The notes beneath the pieces are model-generated. The model ran no database searches. It saw only the letters and a program-made list of their open reading frames with translations, and was not told the DNA's origin. Positions 46,515 through 56,600 of a DNA stretch of 64,000 bases are shown piece after piece. The stretch is taken from NCBI RefSeq assembly GCF_003610235.1, contig NZ_RAPR01000001.1, forward strand, positions 6,262,001 through 6,326,000, read 5' to 3'. The stretch comes from Catellatospora citrea (GTDB lineage Bacteria; Actinomycetota; Actinomycetes; Mycobacteriales; Micromonosporaceae). Each line of letters starts with the position of its first letter. Positions within the stretch are counted from its first letter, which is position 1. The position numbers and the translations under genes are program-made.

Positions 46515-49500
46515 TGGCAGAACAACTCGCGGCCCTCGCCGCGCTGAGGTTCAACTGGGCCCCCGTGCCCGACGACGTCTGGCGGCCTTCCCCGTTCCAC
46601 ATCGACGGCCTTCACCCGGCAGTGAGCCACGCCGTGCTCGACGGCCTCGCCGAAGCGAAGAGCAGCGACGACGCTAGCGCAATCGGCCTGGTACTGCAGG
46701 GGGAACGCGGATCCGGCAAGACGCACCTGCTCGGCTGGCTACGCGAACAGACACAGCTTCAAGGCGGCTACTTCTTCCTCGTAAGTCTGCTTGACGCCAG
46801 AGGTTTCTGGGACAGTGTGCTCGCCGCCATGCTCGACGGCCTGTCGCGCCCGGTATCTGCCGACGGGTCCCAACTGCGGCTGCTGCTGCGCCGACTCGCC
46901 TCGCGCGTCGGCGCAGCGCCGGCAACACGGCGCGCAGTCACCGGCGAGCATGACCTAACTGTCACTGCCCTGGACGACTTCATGCAAAATCTGGCCGCGT
47001 TCGACGAATACGTAGTGCGCAGCAGCCAGGACACAGCACGCGCACTGGCGCTAGGCGCCTCGAGGAAACTCGCCGACCGGGAGATCGCCGAGGACTACTT
47101 CGCCGGTGCCGACGAAGAAACACCGGGGACCCGTCGCGCGTGGGGCATGCGTGCACCGGCGAAAACCTCCCAGGAACTCATCGGTGAGCTGTCGCGGCTG
47201 CTCGCACTGACAGGCCCGTCGGTCATCGCCGTCGATCAGATCGACACCCTCATCGCCCAGTCCGCACTCAGCGGTGACTTCGTGCACAGTGGGACACCTG
47301 ACGCAGAGGATTGGCAGCAGCTTCTGCTGCTGGAACATATCGCTGGCGGCCTGATGTCTCTGCGCGAAGTCACGCGGCGCACCCTCACCGTGCTGGGCTG
47401 CCTTCCCACGTCATGGACCGCGATCAAGGCAAAGGCGACCGACAGCGTCCAGGACCGGTTCCGCGAGGCCCCACACCTAAAAACGATCAACGATCGCGAA
47501 CTCGCTCGTCGGATAGTGGAGAAGCGTCTCGGCACGCACTTCGAGCGGATCGGCTTCACCCCGCCCTACCCCACCTGGCCGATCACGCCGGGAGCGTTTC
47601 ACCATGCGGCCGGCCTCACCCCGCGGCAGTTACTGCAGAGGATCGACGAACACGTCCGCAGCTGTCAGCTTGACGGCATCGTTACGGAGCTCAACCAGCT
47701 CGAACATCCCGCAGCACACCCCCAGACGCCGTCGGCGGCTTCTGCGCAGGCACTGTCGGCTGGCGAGCTAGAGGCCATCGACCACAGGTTCGAGCAGTTG
47801 AAGAAGCACGCCGACATCGGCACAGCGCTTGACGCCGACACCGAGGACGCTGTGGTCCCTGCCCTTCTGGCGACGGGCTTGGCGGCATGGATGATGGAAC
47901 GCGCTGATTCCGGAAGGCTGTTCACACAGGATCCACCACCAGGACCCCGTCCAGCGCTACACGCTCGGCTGCGCCTGTCACTCGATGAGAACACCGAGGA
48001 CCAGGCACACTGGTGCTTCCGGGCCATCAGCGACCGGCACCACGGAAACGCCTCACTCAACCGGATCCGGCAGGCATGCCTGGCGGCCGGCCTCGATCCG
48101 GACGTCGCCAAGCGAAAACTTTACCTCCTGCGCAACGGACCGTGGTCGACCAGCAGCACGACGCGCCAGGCGTTGGCGGCCTTCGAGCGAGCCGGTGGAC
48201 GAACACTACGGCTGAACCACGAAGACCTGCGGATCCTCACGGCACTGCAAGCCCTGCTCGACGAAGAACCGATCAGAGTCCAGGAATGGATCGCTGTCCG
48301 CAGGCCGACCGAACAGCTTGCCGTGCTGCAGGAGGCCCTGGCTGATACCGTCGCATGGGCACCGATGACAGCGCCACGCAACCCTGCGTCCGGAGGTGCC
48401 GATGACGTAGGCACCGCGGTTACGCCCGCCTTCACCGTCGGTACCGAGCACACGACCGGCGCTGCGGTCGGCATCCATCTCGCATCGCTGCGAAAGCACG
48501 CCGTGATATTCGCCGGATCCGGATCTGGCAAGACGGTACTCATCCGACGCATCGTCGAGGAATGCGCTCTGCAGGGCGTGTCGTCGATCGTCCTCGACCC
48601 AAACAATGACCTGGCTCGAATGGGTGAAACGTGGCCCGAACCACCGCCCATGTGGAACTCTGACGATCCGGCCAAGGCCGAGGAGTATCTCGAGAACACC
48701 GACGTGATCGTGTGGACCCCCCGCAGGGCCGCGGGACGGCCGCTGAGCTTCCAACCGATGCCCGACTTCGCGGCAACCGCAGACGATCCTGACGAGTTCG
48801 CGGTGGCCGTCGAGACAGCAGTGGCCTCCCTGGCCCCGCGTGCAAAACTGGATGGGCGGACGAACAAGTCGCACATAGCGTTGGCGGTCCTTCGTCGAGC
48901 AGTGGAACACTATGGCAAATCGGGCGGCAGTTCTCTCAAGGGCCTGATCGACACCCTCGCGGAATTCCCCGACGACGTCGCGAACCTCGAAGGCGCCACC
49001 AAGATCGCCGCTGGGCTAGCTCAGACGCTGACCGCCACGATGATCAACGACCCGCTCTTCGGCGGCGAGGGGGCCCCCGTGGACCCTGGCACGCTCCTGA
49101 CTCCGCCAGCCGGCAAGCGAGCGCGCATCTCTGTTATCAGCCTCGTCGGCTTGCCGGGCGACGAACTGCGTCAGAGCTTCGTCAACCAGCTACAGATGGC
49201 ACTGTTCGCCTGGATCAAGAAGAATCCGGCAGCTGACCGACCACTGCTCGGGCTATTGGTCATGGACGAAGCACAGATACTGGCACCGTCCGGCGCTATG
49301 ACAGCCTGCACCCAGAGCAGCCTCGCACTCGCAGCGCAGGCGCGGAAGTACGGCCTCGGTTTAATCTTCGCCACTCAGGCGCCAAAAGGGCTTCACAATC
49401 GCATCGCGGGCAACGCGGCAACGCAGTTCTTCGGGCGGCTAAACAGCCCGATCCAAATCGAGGCCGCACGCGAGATGGCAAAGGCCAAAGGCGGAGACGT

Positions 49501-49654
49501 TCCCGACATCTCTCGCCTCACAGTCGGCGAGTTCTACCTCGCAGCCGAAGGAGAGCCACCGAGCAAGCTTCGCACACCAATCTGTCTGAGCTACCACCCC
49601 CAGTCGCCCTTGACCACGGAGGAGGTCCTCCAGCGCGCTCACACCGGAGCGTGA
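46514..49654 (+). CDS. Fusion of an AAA-type ATPase with a HerA/FtsK-type DNA-translocase ATPase
   Basis: 1,046 aa with two P-loop NTPase modules. The first: Walker A LQGERGSGKTHLLGWL near residue 66 and Walker B PSVIAVDQIDTLIAQ near 240. The middle (about 390-640) is helical and includes a winged-helix-like stretch. The second: IFAGSGSGKTVLIRRIVEE near 670, LLGLLVMDEAQILAPSGA near 915 (Walker B with catalytic Glu) and LIFATQAPKGLHNRIAGN near 955, which is the HerA/VirB4/FtsK superfamily (DUF87-like). HerA-type ATPases form rings that move DNA and pair with nucleases or Sir2 proteins in defence systems. Here the nearest nuclease is divergent at 42595-43212. Confidence 0.85.
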   Translation: MAEQLAALAALRFNWAPVPDDVWRPSPFHIDGLHPAVSHAVLDGLAEAKSSDDASAIGLVLQGERGSGKTHLLGWLREQTQLQGGYFFLVSLLDARGFWDSVLAAMLDGLSRPVSADGSQLRLLLRRLASRVGAAPATRRAVTGEHDLTVTALDDFMQNLAAFDEYVVRSSQDTARALALGASRKLADREIAEDYFAGADEETPGTRRAWGMRAPAKTSQELIGELSRLLALTGPSVIAVDQIDTLIAQSALSGDFVHSGTPDAEDWQQLLLLEHIAGGLMSLREVTRRTLTVLGCLPTSWTAIKAKATDSVQDRFREAPHLKTINDRELARRIVEKRLGTHFERIGFTPPYPTWPITPGAFHHAAGLTPRQLLQRIDEHVRSCQLDGIVTELNQLEHPAAHPQTPSAASAQALSAGELEAIDHRFEQLKKHADIGTALDADTEDAVVPALLATGLAAWMMERADSGRLFTQDPPPGPRPALHARLRLSLDENTEDQAHWCFRAISDRHHGNASLNRIRQACLAAGLDPDVAKRKLYLLRNGPWSTSSTTRQALAAFERAGGRTLRLNHEDLRILTALQALLDEEPIRVQEWIAVRRPTEQLAVLQEALADTVAWAPMTAPRNPASGGADDVGTAVTPAFTVGTEHTTGAAVGIHLASLRKHAVIFAGSGSGKTVLIRRIVEECALQGVSSIVLDPNNDLARMGETWPEPPPMWNSDDPAKAEEYLENTDVIVWTPRRAAGRPLSFQPMPDFAATADDPDEFAVAVETAVASLAPRAKLDGRTNKSHIALAVLRRAVEHYGKSGGSSLKGLIDTLAEFPDDVANLEGATKIAAGLAQTLTATMINDPLFGGEGAPVDPGTLLTPPAGKRARISVISLVGLPGDELRQSFVNQLQMALFAWIKKNPAADRPLLGLLVMDEAQILAPSGAMTACTQSSLALAAQARKYGLGLIFATQAPKGLHNRIAGNAATQFFGRLNSPIQIEAAREMAKAKGGDVPDISRLTVGEFYLAAEGEPPSKLRTPICLSYHPQSPLTTEEVLQRAHTGA

Positions 49655-49800
49655 CGAGGGACGCCCAGGCCGACAGCGCCCTCGGTCGGGCCGCGGCGAC
49701 GCCGGCGGTGCACTGCGTCGGCACCTGAACCGGGGGTGACATCGCGCCGCAACTGGGCGTCGAGCTTGGCCACGCGCAGCGGAATGCGCGGCAGCGTTCG

Positions 49801-50529
49801 TCATCTCGCAGCGAGCGGGCCCTGAACTGCGCGTTCTAAAGCAGGATCGGCCAGTCGTAGTGCGCCGTCGAAGCGGTGCTGCAGGTTGGAGATCAACCGG
49901 GCGATAGTGTTGCCGCAGTAGCCCTCGCGCAGGTAGATCCGCATCCAGTGCTTGCCGATGTCGAATTGCAGTGGCTGTCCTACGTGCAGATCCACGGCTG
50001 CGATCTCGCGTCCGTGCTGGGTGGTTGTCACGTCGCTCCACAACCGGAATGGTTCGCGGCAGGAGGTCAGTTCATCGGCGAACATATCCAGATCGTCGAT
50101 CTCGCGGCTGACGTGGATGAGGATCGGGCCGCCGGCGAAGGTGGCTCCGGAGTCCTCGCCGTTTAGCCCGTTCCAGCGCAGTGCCTTCTGCTCGCACAGG
50201 GTGACCAGGTTGCGGTAGCGGTCGACGACCCGGTTGACGAAGGTGAGATGCAGTTCGAGGGAGTCGCCGGAGGCGGCGAAGCGTCCTCGGCGGTCGACGC
50301 CCTCGCGTACGTATCCGAAGTTCGGGTCGGAGAACTCGAGTTCCACGGCGTCGCAGGTGACCGCAGATTCGTAACGCGGCAGGGCGGCGAGGTCGTCCAG
50401 CAGCTGCTCGGCGTCGGCGCCGCGGACTCCGGGCAGGGCTATCTGCCAGTGGGCGGGCCCCCTGCTCGACGTGGTCGATCTGGGCGGGGAGACCGCGGAC
50501 GGCCAGTCATACCTGTCCGACGCAAACAC
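49801..50529 (-). CDS. Hypothetical protein, unknown function
   Basis: Up to 242 aa, but the first 25-30 residues (Ser/Pro/Arg-rich) look non-coding, and the protein probably begins near HWQIALPGVRGADAEQLL. The rest is soluble, rich in acidic residues and beta-strand-like (AVELEFSDPNFGYVREGVDR; ILIHVSREIDDLDMFADEL; EIAAVDLHVGQPLQFDIG). I recognise no family or catalytic motif. It is convergent with the HerA-fusion gene. The 5' end may be truncated. Confidence 0.5.
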   Translation of the reverse strand: MFASDRYDWPSAVSPPRSTTSSRGPAHWQIALPGVRGADAEQLLDDLAALPRYESAVTCDAVELEFSDPNFGYVREGVDRRGRFAASGDSLELHLTFVNRVVDRYRNLVTLCEQKALRWNGLNGEDSGATFAGGPILIHVSREIDDLDMFADELTSCREPFRLWSDVTTTQHGREIAAVDLHVGQPLQFDIGKHWMRIYLREGYCGNTIARLISNLQHRFDGALRLADPALERAVQGPLAAR

Positions 50530-51246
50530 GCGCGAGCGGGTGCTGATGCTCTACATGCGCCAGGTTCGCACGGCAGTTACGGTCACAACTGGCCGGTGAG
50601 CTGCTGTAATGCGGTTCGTATTCTGCCGGGTATGGTCCACCGATATATGCAGGTCAGATACCGTCTGAAGGGATTCCGTCAGGCGGTTTCGTCTATGTCT
50701 ATGGGCAAAATTGCTCCACATGTAATGGCTCACTGCGGACTTGATCCTTACGTGCCTTACTGAAATGGCAGGTCAACGGCCCGGGTGCTGTCGGAGGAAT
50801 TCCGGAGCGCTCTTCTGTGACGTGAATGGCCCTCAATCCGGTCAGATGCTGTCGATTAGGTCCGGTGCAGGGCTTGGACGAGAGTGTCGGCGTGGTGTCC
50901 GTAGGGGGCAGGGTCCGGGTCGTAGATCGTGATCTGCGGTCCGATGCTTCGGGCTCGGGTGGCAACGGCCGCAGCAGCTCGATGAGCTGCGGTGGCCGAG
51001 GCCGCTGGGGAGGGGGCCCTGCGGCGGGGCATGACGGCGGGTCGAGCTCGTCAACGTCGAGGTGTACGAAGTAGCCGCGTTGCAGGCGGTGAACTCGGCG
51101 GCCACACGCGCGCCGACGGCTGCCCGGCCTTCAGCGATGATCTCGGGCGCGAGGCGGCGCGTGTATGCCGCAGATGCAGGCCGCGACCCAGCCCTTTGTC
51201 GGCTCGATGGTCAGGGTCCACGGTATCGGCGCAGCTCCCCTGGAGG
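50530..51246. other. 700-base region with decayed sequence
   Basis: Apart from the arginase remnant there is no supported gene. The part at 50530-50855 has low coding character and may hold the promoter of the hypothetical gene to its left. Confidence 0.5.
50856..51170 (-). pseudogene. Frameshifted remnant of an arginase-family gene
   Basis: On the minus strand three frames in succession give arginase-like pieces: RLAPEIIAEGRAAVGARVAA (about 51165-51090), then RGYFVHLDVDELDPPSCPA (about 51075-51020, containing the metal-ligand DVDELDP motif), and then ITIYDPDPAPYGHHADTLVQ ending at TAA 50856. Arginases end in just this order (HLDVDxLDP, then a (T/I)xYDPxLDP-like segment and the C-terminal helix). 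At least two frameshifts and the missing N-terminal half mark it as a dead gene. It lies at the right border of the accessory region. Confidence 0.6.
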
Positions 51247-51924
51247 TCACGCGAAGGGGTCGCGGGCGTAGTCGCGCAGGCGTTCGGCGACGACGAAGGC
51301 GCTCTCGGTCGCCTCGGTCCGGGCCCGGCCGCGCGTGATCGCGTCGGCGAGCGCGGTGAGCTGGTCGGCGGGGAGCATGGCCAGTCCGGCGCCGCGCAGC
51401 GGCAGGGTGAGTCGTACGCCCGTACGCGGGTCCGCGGTGTGGATCACCTGCACCCGGTACATGGTGCGCGAGTCTCCTGCGCCCACCTGCTGGAGCTGGG
51501 TGCCGCCGCTGACCAGCGCGGTGGACAGGTCGGTGCTCTTGGTGCCGAGCGCGCCGCGCACGCTCAGCGTGGTGCCGTCCAGCCAGGCGCCGGTGCGCCA
51601 TACCCGCAGCACGAAGAAGACCGCGAACAGCGCGACCAGGGTGGCGCAGGCGGCCCCGCCGAGGCCGATGACGCTGACGCCGTCAGCGATGTCGAAGCCG
51701 GGGTCGGGGGCAGGCCCAGGCACCAGGTTGCCGCTGTCGTCTAGGTGGAAGTCGCCGTCGCCGACGGTCGAGTTCACGGTCGTGCGGGCGAAGAACGAGA
51801 AGCCGAAGGCGAACAGCGCGCCGACCGCACTGATGCCGATCATCACGGCGGCCACCACGGTGGCGAAGATCTTGATGCCGGTGGTGGCGCCGATCGACAG
51901 CGCGAGCCGGGTGGGGTTCGACAT
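51247..51924 (-). CDS. Membrane protein, two-helix, PH-like
   Basis: 225 aa. One helix at about residues 15-45 (FATVVAAVMIGISAVGALFAFG) and another near 95-118 (ATLVALFAVFFVLRVW) flank a short extracellular loop. The cytoplasmic part from 120 has beta-strand character (AWLDGTTLSVRGALGTKSTDL; MYRVQVIHTADPRTGVRLTL), as in bacterial PH-domain membrane proteins. ATG at 51924 gives a normal membrane-protein N-terminus, and the upstream frame does not. Function unknown. Confidence 0.7.
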   Translation of the reverse strand: MSNPTRLALSIGATTGIKIFATVVAAVMIGISAVGALFAFGFSFFARTTVNSTVGDGDFHLDDSGNLVPGPAPDPGFDIADGVSVIGLGGAACATLVALFAVFFVLRVWRTGAWLDGTTLSVRGALGTKSTDLSTALVSGGTQLQQVGAGDSRTMYRVQVIHTADPRTGVRLTLPLRGAGLAMLPADQLTALADAITRGRARTEATESAFVVAERLRDYARDPFA

Positions 51925-52181
51925 GGCGCGCAGCCTAGCGGGTGTGCGCGACGACGGAGGGCCCCGCCGGGCAGGGAAGCCTACCGAGGACTGACGTAAG
52001 CGCATGTACTGGACGGGACCGTGGCCGACCGGCGGCGTTCTCGCCGCGTGTCAGTCGTCCTGGTCCGTGAAGGAGCAGTTGAGGACGACGTGGTCAGCTG
52101 ATCCCTCTGGTCGTTGTCCGGTCGCCAGAATCAGCCTGAAGTCGCGGGCAACCTTGCATGCCCTTCGACCGTGGTAGGACC

Positions 52182-52715
52182 GTGACGAACCGAATCAAGG
52201 CACCGCATGGTGCCGACGCGGCGTACACGGCATTCGTCGAGGCCGCCTGGCAGCGCCAACTGCGATTCGCTCTGCTTCTGACCGGCGATCGGTGGCAGGC
52301 GGAGGAGCTGCTCCAGGACAGCCTCGTGCGGATCTACGAGCGGTGGCGTCGGTTGTCGAGTGCCGACGACCTCCAGGCATACCTGCGCAAGGTGCTCGTG
52401 AACAACCACACGTCGATCTGGCGGCGGCGACGGCGCGAAAGCCTGGTCGCCGCCGTGCCCGAGCGGTCCGCGCCGGACAGGTCAGTGAGCGCCGACGCGC
52501 TCGTGCTACGGGACGCCCTGCGGGCGCTGCCGCCGCGCCAGCGCGCCGTCGTGGTGCTGCGTCATTACGAGGACCTGCCCGAACGGGAGGTCGCGGCAGT
52601 GCTCGGCTGCAGTCTGGGCACCGTCAAGAGCCAGCATGCCAAGGCCCTGGCCAAGCTCCGTCATCTCGTCGGCGACGCCGGCGAGAACCACCTGGTACAC
52701 GGAAGAAGCAGGTGA
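52182..52715 (+). CDS. ECF RNA polymerase sigma factor, SigE family
   Basis: 177 aa. Region 2: FVEAAWQRQLRFALLLTGDRWQAEELLQDSLVRIYERW near residue 20. Region 4: RALPPRQRAVVVLRHYEDLP and the helix-turn-helix EREVAAVLGCSLGTVKSQHAKALAKL near 130. This matches the SigE-like group of ECF factors abundant in Streptomyces and Micromonospora. GTG at 52182 follows TAGGA; a start at 52158 is possible. The following gene encodes its likely membrane-anchored partner. Confidence 0.93.
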   Translation: MTNRIKAPHGADAAYTAFVEAAWQRQLRFALLLTGDRWQAEELLQDSLVRIYERWRRLSSADDLQAYLRKVLVNNHTSIWRRRRRESLVAAVPERSAPDRSVSADALVLRDALRALPPRQRAVVVLRHYEDLPEREVAAVLGCSLGTVKSQHAKALAKLRHLVGDAGENHLVHGRSR

Positions 52716-52720
52716 AACAC

Positions 52721-53578
52721 GTGAACTATTTCGACAGGCAGCTGACCGAAGGGCTGCACGAGCTGGCCGCCGCCGAGTCGCTCTCCGCCGCGCCGACGCG
52801 GCAGCTGCTCGACCGCGGCCGGCGGGCACGCCAGCGCCGGGCCGCGTCGCTCGCCGGAACCTCGTTCGCGGTCGTGGCGCTCGGCGCGGTCGCCGCGGTC
52901 GTGATCGCTGGGACGCCGTCCACCGCACCCGGCGGCCCGGTCGGGCCGGACGCTGCGGCGACGTCGGCCACCGTGACCGACCCGCGGCTGGAGCTGGTCG
53001 CGGCCATCGCCAACAGCCAGCGCGTCAGCTTCCGGCTGAAGACGACGACGACCGACCAGAAGGGCGACGGGAAGATGACGGTCCCGGCGTACACGATGGT
53101 CACCGAGACGGCGTTCGACCCGGCCATCGCCACCGGATACGTCCGGAGTTTGGACGGCTTCGAGTACCGCCTGGTCAACGGGGTGCTCTACATGACCGAC
53201 GGCGGACAATGGTTGCGCGATCCCGGCACCTACACGTCATTGAACATGGACGAGGACAGGCTGCGTGGCGCGTTCGTCGAGTCAGCCGACTCGCAGCAGC
53301 TGTTCTCGGCGCTGAGCAGCGGCGGCAAGGTCGACAAGACCGGCGCGGACACCTACCACTTCGCCGTAACGAGCAGCAAGCACGAGGGAACCGTCACCTT
53401 CACCGGCGACATCGTCGTCGGCGCGGACAAGCGGATCGCGAAGGTGGCCTACGACTGGCGGCTGGACTACGGGCAGGGCGGCTTCAAGCAGTCCAAAGTC
53501 GTCCTGGAGTACTCCGGCTACGGCGAGCCGGTGGCCGTCGAAGCGCCGCCGAACCCGGTCCCGGTCTCGGCCGGCTGA
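52721..53578 (+). CDS. Membrane-anchored partner of the SigE-type sigma factor
   Basis: 285 aa. A cytoplasmic stretch of about 40 residues (NYFDRQLTEGLHELAAAES) is followed by one membrane helix (about 45-65, TSFAVVALGAVAAVVIAG) and an extracellular domain of beta-strand character (VAAIANSQRVSFRLKTTTTD; FAVTSSKHEGTVTFTGDIVV), LppX/LolA-like in pattern. This is the usual layout of a putative anti-sigma partner. The GTG chosen has AGGTGA at 6 bases; one 9 bases upstream would overlap the sigma stop. A strong terminator follows. Confidence 0.75.
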   Translation: MNYFDRQLTEGLHELAAAESLSAAPTRQLLDRGRRARQRRAASLAGTSFAVVALGAVAAVVIAGTPSTAPGGPVGPDAAATSATVTDPRLELVAAIANSQRVSFRLKTTTTDQKGDGKMTVPAYTMVTETAFDPAIATGYVRSLDGFEYRLVNGVLYMTDGGQWLRDPGTYTSLNMDEDRLRGAFVESADSQQLFSALSSGGKVDKTGADTYHFAVTSSKHEGTVTFTGDIVVGADKRIAKVAYDWRLDYGQGGFKQSKVVLEYSGYGEPVAVEAPPNPVPVSAG

Positions 53579-53616
53579 CCTCCACTTCAGATAGTCACCG
53601 AACCCCCATTCACGAC

Positions 53617-53661
53617 AGCAGAGGCTGCCCGCGACCGGACGGGTCGCGGGCAGCCTCTGCT
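53617..53661 (+). terminator. Terminator of the sigma factor operon
   Basis: A perfect 20-bp stem (53617-53636 with 53642-53661) with a 5-nt loop, 39 bases after the stop. The strongest hairpin in the window. Confidence 0.9.
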
Positions 53662-53686
53662 CTGCCACGGGCAAGGAGATGCTCAC

Positions 53687-56600
53687 ATGCGTAGAGTTCC
53701 ATGGCGGCCTGCCGCAGCGGCCGCGGCTGCTGCGGCGCTGGTCGCCGGTCTGCTGACCGGTGTCGGCACACCGATCGCGACGGCCGCGCCCGCGGCCGCC
53801 CCGCCCGACGCCGCCGGAGTCACCCTGTTGACCGGTGACCACGTCACGGTCTCGGCCGACGGCCAGGTCGTCGTCGAGCCGGGGCCGGGTCGAGCGGGCA
53901 TGACGTTCCAGGTCACGACGGCGTCCGGCCGGGTGCGGGTGATCCCGGCCGATGCGGGAGCGCTGCTCGCCGCGGGCAGGCTCGACGTCCGGCTGTTCGA
54001 CGTCACGGGGTTGCTCGACGGCGGGTATGCCCGCCGCGACGGACTTCCCCTGATCGTCACCGGCGACGGCTCCGGCACCCGGGCAGGCGGCATGACGGCC
54101 GCCCGGCGGGGTGTCACCGGCATCGCCGGCCTGACGGGAGTACGCGATCTGTCTGCGATCGGCGGGGTCGCCGTCCGGCAGGTACGGGCCACGGCCGCCG
54201 ATGCGTGGCGGGGGCTGACGGGGTCGCCGGGTGGCGCCCGGCTGCGGGCCGGTCTCGGCAAGATCTGGCTGGACGGCGTACGCCGGCCGGCGCTGGACAC
54301 CAGCGTCGCCCAGATCGGCGCGCCCACCGCCTGGGCGGCCGGCTTCACCGGAACAGGCGCGAGCGTCGCCGTCCTCGACACGGGCATCGACACCGCCCAT
54401 CCTGATCTCGCCGGGCAGGTCGCCGGACGCCGGGACTTCACCGGCAGTGGTGAGTCCGAGCTGGACCTGAGTGGGCACGGCACGCATGTCGCGGCGACGA
54501 TCGCCGGGACCGGTACGGCGTCGGGCGGCACGTACCGGGGCGTCGCACCGGGTGCGAAGCTGCTCGACGCCAAAGTGTGCGACCGTTACGGCTGCACCGA
54601 CTCGGCCATCATCGCCGGGATGATCTGGGCCGCCGAGCAGGGGGCGAAGGTCGCCAACCTCAGTTTCAGCGCACCCGACAGCCCTGGACTGGATCCGGTG
54701 GAGCAGGCGGTGCAGGACCTCAGCACGAGCCACGGCATGCTGTTCGTCGTAGCCGCGGGTAACGCCGACGGCCCGACCTACGGCGCGGTGGGCTCGCCGG
54801 GCACGGTGCCCGCTGCGCTGACCGTCGGTGCGGTGGACGGCACCGACGCGGTCGCCCCGTTCTCCCGGCGAGGACCGGGCCCGGACGGCGCGCTGAAGCC
54901 GGAGATCACCGCCCCCGGGGTCGCGATCACCGCAGCACGTAGCACGACCGCCCTCGACGTGCCCGGCGCGCCGACCGACGCGTACACGGAGCTGTCCGGA
55001 ACCTCGATGGCCACGCCGCACGTCGCCGGCGTTGCGGCGCTGCTGTACCAGCGGCACCCGGGCTGGACGGGGCAGCAGCTGAAGGCGGCGCTGATGGCCG
55101 CCGCCCGGCCGCGCGCCGACCAGGGCGTGTACGCCCAGGGCGCGGGCAGGGTCGACGCCGCACGCGCCGTCACGCAGACCGTCACGAGCACCACGGCCGG
55201 CATCTCGTTCGGCGCACTCAGGTGGCCGCACACCGACAACGGGCCGACCCACCAGCAGGCGGTCTTCCGCAACACCGCCGCCACGCCGGTCACCCTCGAC
55301 CTGCGGCTGAACGTGACCGGGCCGGACGGCGCGGCCGTCCCGGCTGGAATGTTCACGGTGACCCCCGCGCAGCTGACCGTCCCCGCAGGCAGTGAAGCGA
55401 CCGCGACCGTCACGGCCGACACCCGGCTCGGGCCGGACGGTCTGGTCGGCGGCTGGCTGACCGCGACCGCGGGCGAAATCGTCGTCGGCGTGCCCGTCAC
55501 CGTCGACAAGGAGGTGGAAAGCTACGACGTCACCCTGCTCCACACCGATCGGGCCGGGCGGACGCCGTCGTTCTTCCTCACACAACTGGCCCGGCGCGAC
55601 AGCGACCTGCCGCCGCTGGACCTGTGGGGGCCGGACCCAGACGGCACCGTGATCGTGCGGGTGCCGAAGGCGCACTACTCGCTGAACGGCTTCCTCCACG
55701 TCTACCCCGAAGCGCCGCCGGTGACGAAGGGCGCCTCCGCCACCGCGGCGGAGGATAGCTACGACGTCATGCTCGCCCAACCTGATCTGCTGATCGACCG
55801 GGCGATGACCATCCGCCTCGACGGCGCGCGGGGACTGCCGCTGTCGGTCACCGTGCCGCGCACGTCGGCGCGGCAGTACTATGCCGTCCTGGCCGCATAC
55901 ACCAGGCGTCCACACGGGACCGCCGGCGGCGCGCTCGTCAGCGGCGACTTCAGCCGCGTCTACGCCGCCCAGCTCACCCCGGCACCGCTTGATCCGGACT
56001 ACGTCTCGATCGTGTCAGGTCAGTGGGCTCGCGCGGACACCTCCGGAAGCCTCTGGGCCAGCCCCTACGTCTACGCGCTCTCGTTCCCCCAACGAGGCCG
56101 GATGGTGACCGGCTACCAGCGCGCCGTCACCGAGAACCAGCTGGCGTCCGTGCGGGCCGACTTCGCGCACACGACTGCGGGCACGAGCGGAGCCAAGCGC
56201 ATCCGGGGCGCGCTGACCGACTACGGCGTCGGCAACTTCGGCCCGTTCCTCAGCTTCCCGCTGCCGTTCACCCGCACCGAGTACTACACCGCAGACCCGC
56301 TCGTCACCTTCGCCGGCGACTTCGCCGAGATCGACGCCACCACCGACGAGACGATCAGCGGCGTGTTCGGCGAACGCCGGGCCTACCGTGCCGGTCGGAG
56401 CTATCTCGAGCAATGGAACCCCGCCGTCTTCGCACCCAGCCTCGGCAACGATGTCCTGGCGGGCGTCACCCGCACCGGCGACACGCTCACGATGGACCTC
56501 GGGCTGTACGGCGACGGCGCCGGGCGGCCCGGTCGGTCGCAGACCGACTCGGTCTCCGGGACGCTGCACCGCGACGGCGTCAAGCTCGCCGACCTCGACG

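Noticed and set aside
53282..55915. 877-codon minus-strand frame opposite the sigma partner and subtilisin genes
   Set aside because: Antisense to two well-supported genes. Long antisense frames are expected in GC-rich coding DNA.
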